DNA of 64,000 bases from Bog-950 sp035299425 (GTDB lineage: Bacteria; Bacteroidota; Bacteroidia; Chitinophagales; LD1). Below the pieces are notes generated by a model. The model saw only the letters and a list, made by a program, of their open reading frames with translations, searched no databases and was not told the origin of the DNA. Both the position numbers and the translations under genes were made by a program. Each line of letters begins with the position of its first letter. The first letter of the stretch is position 1. Location of the stretch: positions 1 through 64,000 of the forward strand of contig DATGWP010000080.1 of NCBI GenBank assembly GCA_035299425.1, read 5' to 3'. Below are positions 17,422-24,641 of the stretch, in pieces.

Positions 17422-18522
17422 ATGTCAAACAGCTCAACCTCAGTTAAAGAAACCGCATTAACTCCTTTACATATTCAGCTTGGCGCCAAGATGGCCGAGT
17501 TTGCAGGCTACAATATGCCTATAGTTTACAGCAGCATTACCGCCGAACACAATGCCATACGCAACAGTGTAGGGGTGTTTGATGTAAGCCACATGGGAGA
17601 GTTCAGGCTAAAAGGCCCTAAGGCGCTTGACCTGATACAAATGGTGACGACTAACGATGCCAGCAAATTAACGGATGGCAAAATCCAATACTCATGCCTG
17701 CCTAACGATAAGGGCGGGATAGTAGATGACCTGTTGGTGTACCGCTGGAAAGAAGACGAATATTACCTGGTGGTGAACGCCAGTAACATTGAAAAAGACT
17801 GGAACTGGATAAGCAAGTACAACAACTTTGGTGTAGAGATGCTAAATATGAGCGATGACCTTAGCCTGCTTGCGGTGCAGGGGCCCAACGCCACCAAAAC
17901 ATTGCAAAAATTGACAGAAGTTGATTTGGCCGCTATCCCTTACTATGCATTTGCTATAGGCACTATGGCCGGTATTGGTGAGGTAATAATATCGAACACC
18001 GGTTACACCGGTGCCGGTGGTTTTGAGATTTATGTAGGCAATAAAGATGCCCGCAAGATGTGGGATGCCATTTTTGAAGCAGGCGCAGAGTTTGGAATTG
18101 TGCCTTGCGGTCTAGGGGCGCGCGATACCCTGCGTTTGGAGAAAGCTTTCTGCCTGTATGGACATGATATAGATGACACTACTTCTCCAATAGAAGCGGG
18201 TCTGGGCTGGATAACCAAGTTTACCAAGAGCTTTGTAAACTCCGATTATCACCGTGCGATTAAAGAGAACGGGCCTAAGAAGAAACTGGTAGGTTTTGAG
18301 ATACCTGAAAAAGGAAAGATACCACGCCAGCATTTTAAAGTAAAAGATGCTGCCGGTAACGAGATAGGTGAAGTAACCAGCGGCACACAATCGCCAACGC
18401 TGGGCAAGGCCATTGGCATGGCTTATGTAACCACTGAGCACAGTGCTGTAGGCGCTGAGATTTTTGTGGAGATACGCAACCAGGCAGTGAAAGCTACCGT
18501 AGTGAAGACACCGTTTTTGTAA
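17422..18522 (+). CDS. gcvT: Glycine cleavage system T protein (aminomethyltransferase)
   Basis: The 366-aa T protein transfers the methylene group from aminomethyl-lipoyl H protein to tetrahydrofolate, releasing ammonia. Characteristic stretches include GVFDVSHMGEF near residue 50, the folate-site run LMQVVTTNDA-like segment LIQMVTTNDA, SNTGYTGAGGFEIY, and ARDTLRLEKAFCLYGHD. Length matches the family. A near-consensus promoter box, TACATTCG (17396-17403), lies 18 nt before the ATG. The P and H protein genes are not in the window, as is common in Bacteroidota. The next genes, a toxin-antitoxin-like pair, are on the same strand 51 bp downstream. Confidence 0.96.
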   Translation: MSNSSTSVKETALTPLHIQLGAKMAEFAGYNMPIVYSSITAEHNAIRNSVGVFDVSHMGEFRLKGPKALDLIQMVTTNDASKLTDGKIQYSCLPNDKGGIVDDLLVYRWKEDEYYLVVNASNIEKDWNWISKYNNFGVEMLNMSDDLSLLAVQGPNATKTLQKLTEVDLAAIPYYAFAIGTMAGIGEVIISNTGYTGAGGFEIYVGNKDARKMWDAIFEAGAEFGIVPCGLGARDTLRLEKAFCLYGHDIDDTTSPIEAGLGWITKFTKSFVNSDYHRAIKENGPKKKLVGFEIPEKGKIPRQHFKVKDAAGNEIGEVTSGTQSPTLGKAIGMAYVTTEHSAVGAEIFVEIRNQAVKATVVKTPFL

Positions 18523-18573
18523 ACCCCAATTGCAACTTTTGTTCAATTGTAATAGTTAAGCTATCTTTAAGGC

Positions 18574-18795
18574 ATGAACTACCAGCAAATAATAACAATA
18601 GAGCCAGGTAAACGTGGCGGTAAACCATGCATCCGCGGAATGCGGATAACCGTGGGAGATGTATTGGGCTGGTTAGCTTCGGGAATGAGCCATGAAGAAA
18701 TTTTAGGTGATTTTCCGGAATTAACAAACGACGATATTCTTGCCTGCCTTGATTACGCAGCCCACAAAGAGCAAAACGTGAAAGTGCTTTTATGA
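18574..18795 (+). CDS. DUF433 antitoxin-like DNA-binding protein
   Basis: A 73-aa protein starting MNYQQIITIEPGKRGGKPCI, the classic DUF433 opening, then RGMRITVGDVLGWLASGMS and EEILGDFPELTNDDI, a helix-turn-helix-like layout. DUF433 proteins are usually encoded just before a PIN-like partner and are thought to act as antitoxins or repressors. Here the stop overlaps the next start (ATGA), which shows coupling to the DUF5615 gene. A near-consensus box TATCTTTA (18562-18569) ends 4 nt before the ATG, suggesting a leaderless transcript. Confidence 0.88.
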   Translation: MNYQQIITIEPGKRGGKPCIRGMRITVGDVLGWLASGMSHEEILGDFPELTNDDILACLDYAAHKEQNVKVLL

Positions 18796-19151
18796 ATTTA
18801 TTGTTAGACCAGAATATTTCTCATAGGGTTGTACAACTAATACAAAATCATTTTCCGGAAGCTTCCAGTATAAAGCACCAAGGACTTACAAATGCCGATG
18901 ATTTGAGTGTATGGAAATTTGCAAAAGAAAATGATTTCTGCGTTGTAACCTTTGATGAGGACTTTTATAATATTCAGCTTATTAAAGGATTCCCTCCAAA
19001 AATAGTCTGGTTTAAAACCGGCAATCTATCCAACCAAAAAGTAGCAGATTTTTTAATTGCACATAAAGAAATGATTAATGCTTTTCTTACAGATGCAGCA
19101 TATAAAGATGAAGGCTGCATGGAATTGTTTCTATTAAATACAACCGACTAA
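18792..19151 (+). CDS. DUF5615 PIN-like putative toxin
   Basis: A 119-aa protein with the acidic motifs of the DUF5615/Mut7-C PIN-like group: LLLDQNIS near the N-terminus and VTFDEDFYN in the middle, residues expected to bind metal in an RNase-like site. It overlaps the DUF433 gene by 4 nt. The pair is a probable type II toxin-antitoxin module, with this protein as the nuclease-like component. The DNA looks AT-richer than the flanking gcvT and DUF1015 genes, consistent with acquisition, but no flanking repeats or integrase are present. Toxicity is inferred, not shown. Confidence 0.85.
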   Translation: MNLLLDQNISHRVVQLIQNHFPEASSIKHQGLTNADDLSVWKFAKENDFCVVTFDEDFYNIQLIKGFPPKIVWFKTGNLSNQKVADFLIAHKEMINAFLTDAAYKDEGCMELFLLNTTD

Positions 19152-19152
19152 C

Positions 19153-20397
19153 ATGGCTATAATAAAACCATTTGAAGCTGTTCGCCCCCAACCAGAACTG
19201 GCTATTGAAGTATCGTCGTTACCATACGATGTGATGAACACTGCCGAGGCACGTAAAATGGCCGAGGGTAACCCGAAGTCTTTTTTACATGTAAGCCGCG
19301 CGGAAATTGATTTTCCGGAAGGGATAGATGAGCATACGCAAGAGGTGTATGATAAAGCCCGCGATAATTTTTATGGTATGCTGGAGAGCGGGGTGCTGTT
19401 TCAGGATGCTTACCCGTTCTTTTACATCTACTCGCAGGTGATGGAAGGCCGGCGCCAAACCGGTTTGGTGGCCTGCAGCAGCATTGAGGATTACTTTAAC
19501 AATGTAATTAAGAAACACGAATTAACGCGTCCAGAGAAAGAGGAAGACCGCATACGCCACATGGAAACACTGCAGGCGCATGTGGGGCCTATCTTTCTTA
19601 CCTATCCGCAGAATAATACGGTGGATGAGATTGTAGATACTATAATGAAGACCGAGGAACCGGTGTATGATATACTGGCAAGCGATGGCATAAAGCATAC
19701 TGCCTGGTTGGTAAAGGATAACGAGAAGATAGCGAAGCTGGTTTCCGTTTTTGAAAAGGATATACCGTTTACATACATAGCCGACGGCCACCACCGCACA
19801 GCATCTGCCGCCAAGGTGGGCGCTAAGATGCGCGCGCAGAACCCGGACCATAACGGCACTGAGGATTATAATTTCTTTCTGTCGGTGTTGTTTCCCGATA
19901 ATCAATTAGCGATAATGGATTACAACCGGGTGATAAAGGATTTGAATGGATTGAGCGAAGAAGAGTTTTTAGAGAAGCTAAAAACTGCCTTTATAGTATC
20001 GGCGCCACATGCAGGCATACAGGCACCTAAGCAGATACATGATTTTGAAATGTACCTGGGTGGTAACTGGTATTCGCTTACTGCTAAAGCAGAAGTAGTA
20101 AAAGAAGACCCTATAGGCATATTGGATGTAACTATACTGGATGAAAATGTATTGAGCCCGTTGCTGGGTATTAAAGATGTGCGCACCGATAAGCGCATTG
20201 ATTTTGTAGGCGGCATCCGCGGGCTGAAGGAACTGGAGCGCCGTGTAGATAGTGGGGAGATGAAAGTGGCCTTTGCGCTTTACCCGGTATCGCTTAAGCA
20301 GCTGATGGACATAGCCGATAGCGGGCAGATAATGCCTCCTAAGAGCACCTGGTTTGAGCCTAAGCTACGAGATGGCTTGTTTAGCCATTTGTTTTAA
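19153..20397 (+). CDS. DUF1015 family protein
   Basis: A 414-aa cytosolic protein beginning MAIIKPFEAVRPQPELA, a hallmark of DUF1015, with LPYDVMNTAEAR, TYIADGHHRTASAAK and the C-terminal FALYPVSLKQLMDIAD as further family signatures. The ADGHHR motif suggests a small-molecule or phosphate-binding site, but the biochemical role is not established. In many Bacteroidota and Firmicutes the gene neighbours serine biosynthesis genes; here it starts 1 nt after the toxin-like gene and no serA or serC is seen. It may be co-transcribed with the preceding pair by position alone. Confidence 0.9.
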   Translation: MAIIKPFEAVRPQPELAIEVSSLPYDVMNTAEARKMAEGNPKSFLHVSRAEIDFPEGIDEHTQEVYDKARDNFYGMLESGVLFQDAYPFFYIYSQVMEGRRQTGLVACSSIEDYFNNVIKKHELTRPEKEEDRIRHMETLQAHVGPIFLTYPQNNTVDEIVDTIMKTEEPVYDILASDGIKHTAWLVKDNEKIAKLVSVFEKDIPFTYIADGHHRTASAAKVGAKMRAQNPDHNGTEDYNFFLSVLFPDNQLAIMDYNRVIKDLNGLSEEEFLEKLKTAFIVSAPHAGIQAPKQIHDFEMYLGGNWYSLTAKAEVVKEDPIGILDVTILDENVLSPLLGIKDVRTDKRIDFVGGIRGLKELERRVDSGEMKVAFALYPVSLKQLMDIADSGQIMPPKSTWFEPKLRDGLFSHLF

Positions 20398-20433
20398 GGC
20401 CTACGAGGTTTACATAGTAAATTACCAATCTGT

Positions 20434-21525
20434 ATGTTTTCATTTTTTAAAAAGAAAGAGCCTGCATTGCCTTTTAAGCAAAGGGTTACCTTATTTTGGC
20501 AATTGTTTACCGCACAGGAAAAAGAATTACGGGACAGTATATCAGCCGGTAATACAGAAAAAATAATTGACCTCATTAATTCGTTTTTTAAGAGAAGTAA
20601 TATTGAGATTGCTTTTCAAACAGGTTTTAATGGCGATAAGTATGAATTCTTTTTTTCGCCGGAGGGAAATAGAAATGTGCAGTTTTTAACACGCTGTATT
20701 ATAGACATGAGCCCTCATTTACAGCACTGGTTATTTTATCCAAGTAAGCCAGGTGTTAGTGAGAGCAGGCTTTCAGAAATCAGCATAAAGCTTTCGGATG
20801 ATACAGGCATTACGCCCGGTGAATTGTTTATTACTCCCGTGCTTGATGAAGAGCGCAATCGTTTTGATATAAAGGTTTATCATCGGGCTTTAACAAATCT
20901 GCCTGAGAACGATAGGTTTATGATTACGTTTCTTTTGCTTGATGAAGCATTAGGAGAGTATGGCACAGAGATGTTTATTGGTAAAATAGAACACAGTGGT
21001 ACCCGGTCAGATGGCGATATTGATCTAATCACATTTCGCAAACGGGTAGATGGATATAAAGCCGAGATTGGATTTGACGAAGACACTACACCAGATCAAT
21101 TACGCTCCTTATATACCATTAAACCCCAGGATAAAAGCAGCTACAGCCTAAGGGAAGATGTATATGTGATAAACACAACCAACATTCAACTTTTTGAAAA
21201 TTACGGCAAAAGTAATTTGCTTGAAAAATTTGGAGCCAGTTACATTTTTGCTGCTATTGACATGGCTCTTTTTGACATGGAAAATTTTCTTAACCAGCGC
21301 GATGAGATTTCGGATAACATTGATCTTGAAATGCAGAATGCTAATGATGGCTTTGTTGTTGGTTTTGCCACCGGCAAACAGAAGTGCTACATAGACCTCA
21401 TAATTTTTGATGCAGACAATTCTATTTCCAGATTAAAGGCTGTATTACAAGCAAAGTATCCTGACCTGCATGGTGAAATCTATTACGTTGAAAAAGAAAA
21501 GAAGAATTTAAGCTATAGCTTTTAG
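20434..21525 (+). CDS. Hypothetical cytosolic protein, family not recognised
   Basis: A 363-aa protein with no signal peptide or clear membrane segment. It begins MFSFFKKKEPALPFKQRV and has mixed alpha/beta composition with many acidic residues. Segments such as FQTGFNGDKYEFFFSPEGN and YHRALTNLPENDRFMITFLL recall proteins that compare or measure values (DUF695-like), but I cannot confirm a family. The gene begins 36 bp after the DUF1015 stop and converges on the bestrophin-like gene with 1 bp between stops. Its base composition is AT-richer than the DUF1015 gene. No function is proposed. Confidence 0.7.
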   Translation: MFSFFKKKEPALPFKQRVTLFWQLFTAQEKELRDSISAGNTEKIIDLINSFFKRSNIEIAFQTGFNGDKYEFFFSPEGNRNVQFLTRCIIDMSPHLQHWLFYPSKPGVSESRLSEISIKLSDDTGITPGELFITPVLDEERNRFDIKVYHRALTNLPENDRFMITFLLLDEALGEYGTEMFIGKIEHSGTRSDGDIDLITFRKRVDGYKAEIGFDEDTTPDQLRSLYTIKPQDKSSYSLREDVYVINTTNIQLFENYGKSNLLEKFGASYIFAAIDMALFDMENFLNQRDEISDNIDLEMQNANDGFVVGFATGKQKCYIDLIIFDADNSISRLKAVLQAKYPDLHGEIYYVEKEKKNLSYSF

Positions 21526-21526
21526 C

Positions 21527-22549
21527 CTACAGCAGAATATTATTCTCTGGCTTTAATGGCGCTGGTACATCGGGTTGATTGAACATTTCTTTCAAGTCAA
21601 TTTCAATCGTTCTGCTGATAGCAGTAATAGGTACATCGTTGGCGCTGCCTTCAAAGGGGCTTTCGGTGCTTTCGCCTATCTTTTCCATAGTGGTGAATAT
21701 CCAGGTAGAGAGCGCGCTGAACGGAACGGACAACCATATCATGTGCTCCCCCATTTTGTTGAACTCCTGCAACATACCCAGCGGCACCAGAAACACAAAT
21801 ATTTTAATGAAGTAGAGATTGAGTGTGGCATACTGCCGCGGGTAAGGAAAGTTTTTGATGCGCTCGGATACGCCTTGCTGGTTGTAAAATTCCACAAGTA
21901 GCTTTTGCAGCTCCATGTGGCGAAAATCTTCTATCAGGCCTTTCTCTAGCAGCCCACGCAGGTAGTCGGATTGCATGGTGATAATCTGCGCTGCCTTGTT
22001 TGATTTTTTGAAAAGTGCATCTACTTCTTCAGCAGTGAGATATTTTAATAGTTGCTCTTTTAAATCGCCTTTGTGTTCGCTTACACGGAACCATTTGTTT
22101 TGATACTCCTGGTTGTGGGGTTGGTAAATTGCTTCCCACACACGGGCTTCGCGCAGCTGATACCTTAATGCCGTAAGCCATGCAAAGTGACGGTTAATCA
22201 ATTTCAATTTCACCTCCTCCAATTCGGTATCGGATAGTTTAGTAACGGCATGTTTGTTAGTTATAAAATCTTTAACCAGTATGCCCCAGCTGCGGCTGGC
22301 GTTTAATATGGCGCCCCAGGCCTTGCGCGCCTCCCACATACGGTCGTAGCTGGCGTTATTTTTAAAGCTGACTACAAAAGCTACAGCCGTGCCCAATAGT
22401 GCAATAGGCAACCAGGGGATGGAGAGCCATGTCCAACCCAGCACCGCATAACAGAACGTAGGAATAAATGAGATGACAAGTAATATGTAAATGTCTTTAC
22501 GAGTCCAGGTTATTACTTCTATAAAAGAAAAATGTTTGCCGCTATGCAT
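21527..22549 (-). CDS. Bestrophin-like anion channel family protein
   Basis: About 340 aa. The selected start MHSGKHFSFIEVITWTRKDI gives the typical bestrophin N-terminus; the frame extends 16 codons further upstream without support. Hydrophobic segments follow at about residues 22-65 (LLVISFIPTFCYAVLGW and LPIALLGTAVAFVVSF), then NNASYDRMWEARKAWGAI, the highly conserved family motif. Two more membrane segments lie near residues 215-260 (FIKIFVFLVPLGMLQEF). Bacterial homologues form pentameric ion channels in the inner membrane; selectivity cannot be read from sequence here. There is no operon partner. Confidence 0.9.
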   Translation of the reverse strand: MHSGKHFSFIEVITWTRKDIYILLVISFIPTFCYAVLGWTWLSIPWLPIALLGTAVAFVVSFKNNASYDRMWEARKAWGAILNASRSWGILVKDFITNKHAVTKLSDTELEEVKLKLINRHFAWLTALRYQLREARVWEAIYQPHNQEYQNKWFRVSEHKGDLKEQLLKYLTAEEVDALFKKSNKAAQIITMQSDYLRGLLEKGLIEDFRHMELQKLLVEFYNQQGVSERIKNFPYPRQYATLNLYFIKIFVFLVPLGMLQEFNKMGEHMIWLSVPFSALSTWIFTTMEKIGESTESPFEGSANDVPITAISRTIEIDLKEMFNQPDVPAPLKPENNILL

Positions 22550-22609
22550 GGGTTGGTTTTGGTAACAAGTATAAGCAAAGTGGAGAAAATGGAGCAAGAC
22601 CTACTCAAA

Positions 22610-22655
22610 TACAAGATCTTTCACTTCGCAAAGCCTCGTTCAGGACGACAAAAAA
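22610..22655. repeat. Short degenerate intergenic repeat-like segment
   Basis: The stretch containing AGATCTTTCACTTCGC and TTCAGGACGACAAAA resembles a short element I recall as scattered in many bacterial intergenic regions. There is only one copy in this window, so the call rests on memory. Confidence 0.3.
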
Positions 22656-22656
22656 A

Positions 22657-24288
22657 CTAACGCTGAACGGTAAGGTTACCGGTTATAGTTTCGGCAGAAG
22701 AGTTGGTGGTTGATTTTATGCTGTAATAGTAAACACCATTATCTACCGATTGAACCGAAACGCTTGTAACTGCACCATTAAGCTTTGCGCTTAGCAGGTT
22801 GCGGCCGAGGGCATCGAACAGGCGGAACTCGTATTGCTCTGTAGCGTTAAACTCCAGGCCACCGATGTGTATCTCTTTGCTGGCTGGGTTAGGGTAGATG
22901 AGTACTTTAGGGGTATTGTGTGCTACTTCGCTTACACCAGTAAAGGTGGCAACTACACTATCTAGCACTTGTAACATGCGCGAATTAGATTTTACAAACA
23001 CGGGGTACTCATTCAAAGGTACATCTATAATATTGCTGGTACCGCTTGCAAAGGTTTTGCTATTATCAAACAAATAGACCCAGGTATCATTGGTGCCGGG
23101 GAAACTGTTTACCAATACCGTAGGCGAATTGCTGGTGATAGGTGCTACAAAGATATCGCTGCCAAGTGTGTACTGGTAGTCGGTGCTGTTGAGAAACTGC
23201 ATAATAGACTGTGTGGCATTAAACAGCGAATCGCCCTGGTGCATCAGGTACGGAATCATGGCGTGGTGCAGGCGGGTAAATTTATTGTAGATAGCATCTG
23301 TCTCGGCATCCCACATCCATGGGCGGTGCTCGCCGCCGCCACCGTTTTCCATTAACGGGCTAAAAGCCCCCAACTGCGCCCAACGTAGGAACAGATCTTT
23401 TGTGCGGCCATTGGGAATGCCTGACTCATCCCGGTAGCCGCCAATATCTGACCCCACTACCAGGTAGTTGTTTACATCGCTTTGGTACATATTATTAAGT
23501 GCCGCAATCATGCCATCGTAGGTAGCATCCTGATCGCCCACCCAGCAGGCAAAACCAATATCGCGTGGGGTGAATGATACCAGGTTAGGGTCGGTAATAA
23601 ATGTGTAACCGTAATTATCTACCGGGCGGCTCATGTTAGCACGGTCGTTGCCCAATTGTTGACGGGTATAATCGTGAAAAAAGCGATAGTAAGCGTGCGA
23701 ATACTGCAGGCGGGTTACATTGGCCCCCATGCCCGGTGAATAGGTGGCACCGGCCAGAAAGATGGAGTAGTCGGTACCATCGCATTTCCATCCATCTATG
23801 CCCATGCTAAGTGTTTTGTCAACCAGCGATTTCCACCAGGCTACTGCATCGGGATTGAAGAAATCTATCATACTGCCGTCGCCCTTCCACCAGGGAATAA
23901 CAGCGGAGCCTCCACCGGCGCTTTGTTTCATGAAGTAACCCAGCGAATCGCCATAGTGCCACAGCTCTGTCATATCGGTATTAATAGCCGTGGTAACCCA
24001 TACTATAACTTTCACATCGCGGGAGTGAAAAGAATCAATCATAGCCTGTGCATTGGGAAACAGAGTGGTATCCCAATCAAAGGTATTGTAACCGGTCTCC
24101 CATGGGCTATCTATAATAATAGCGCCTACCGGTATGTTGTGCGCTTTGTAATCGTCTATCAGTTGCAGGGCGCTGTGCTGGGTGCTTTCGTCTTCCCATA
24201 CCCAATGGTGGTATACAAATTCTGGGGCAACCTGTGCGCTTAAGTTGGTTATAGCAAGAACCAGGAACAGGAGGAAAATTCGGGCCAT
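22657..24288 (-). CDS. Secreted GH31-family glycoside hydrolase with T9SS sorting domain
   Basis: About 543 aa with a signal peptide (MARIFLLFLVLAITNLSAQ); the frame extends 31 codons upstream without support. It opens directly into a (beta/alpha)8 barrel (YHHWVWEDESTQHSALQLID, then VGAIIIDSPWE). GH31 signatures: the nucleophile Asp170 in GIDGWKCDGTD and the probable acid/base Asp252 in CWVGDQDATYDG. The beta-sandwich usually found before the barrel is absent, so the protein is shorter than most GH31 enzymes (650-900 aa). The C-terminal 80 residues are a T9SS type A sorting domain (VLIYPNPASKEIHIGG), so it should be exported to the cell surface. Likely an alpha-glycosidase; the sugar is unknown. 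Confidence 0.9.
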   Translation of the reverse strand: MARIFLLFLVLAITNLSAQVAPEFVYHHWVWEDESTQHSALQLIDDYKAHNIPVGAIIIDSPWETGYNTFDWDTTLFPNAQAMIDSFHSRDVKVIVWVTTAINTDMTELWHYGDSLGYFMKQSAGGGSAVIPWWKGDGSMIDFFNPDAVAWWKSLVDKTLSMGIDGWKCDGTDYSIFLAGATYSPGMGANVTRLQYSHAYYRFFHDYTRQQLGNDRANMSRPVDNYGYTFITDPNLVSFTPRDIGFACWVGDQDATYDGMIAALNNMYQSDVNNYLVVGSDIGGYRDESGIPNGRTKDLFLRWAQLGAFSPLMENGGGGEHRPWMWDAETDAIYNKFTRLHHAMIPYLMHQGDSLFNATQSIMQFLNSTDYQYTLGSDIFVAPITSNSPTVLVNSFPGTNDTWVYLFDNSKTFASGTSNIIDVPLNEYPVFVKSNSRMLQVLDSVVATFTGVSEVAHNTPKVLIYPNPASKEIHIGGLEFNATEQYEFRLFDALGRNLLSAKLNGAVTSVSVQSVDNGVYYYSIKSTTNSSAETITGNLTVQR

Positions 24289-24641
24289 AGTGTGTTTGTT
24301 TTGTATGCCTAAACTAATGAAATAAATAGTATTGAGTATTGAGTATTGAGAAATTAAAAACCATAACCGCTGACTATTCAATACTTTCTAATTTTTACTT
24401 TTTTGGCTTAACCCAAAAAAGTAACAAAAAAGGTCAAGGCTGTGTGACTTTCGGCTAAAAATCACTCCGTAAACCTAAACTGCGTGAACTTGTGGCGCGA
24501 AATAAATTTGTGCAAATATTAAGTTTAGCGCCGCGCCACTTCGAATAGCACGCAGTTCTTAACGGTTTACTGCATGATTTTTTTAACGCCGAAATTCACA
24601 AGGCCTTGCAGTACTCGTCACGAAAAGAGGTTCAAAAAGCT
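24289..24641. other. Intergenic region with a large imperfect inverted repeat
   Basis: This 353-bp gap between the GH31 and PhoD genes holds a triple 7-bp repeat (GTATTGA x3 at 24329-24349), a small hairpin (CTTTTTTGG 24398-24406 with CCAAAAAAG 24413-24421) and then the long imperfect palindrome at 24435-24607. No coding potential is seen. Confidence 0.7.
24435..24607. repeat. Imperfect inverted-repeat element (about 175 bp)
   Basis: The left arm reads CAAGGC...TTTCGGC..TAAAAA..TCA..CGTAAACC.TAA..ACTGCGTG...GTGGCGCG. The reverse complement of the right arm gives the same words in the same order with small insertions (CAAGGC, TTTCGGC, TAAAAAAATCA, GTAAACC, ACTGCGTG, GTGGCGCG). The arms are about 65-75 nt around a short AT-rich centre near 24515. 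There is no ORF inside. It looks like a folded intergenic repeat or MITE-like relic. Confidence 0.7.

Noticed and set aside
18710..19320. The word ATTTTCCGGAA at 18710, 18850 and 19310
   Set aside because: Each copy encodes Phe-Pro-Glu in frame in three adjacent genes; likely coincidence of codon use, with no flanking symmetry.
24329..24349. GTATTGA repeated three times
   Set aside because: Too short to infer a function; likely simple slippage, noted only in the intergenic description.
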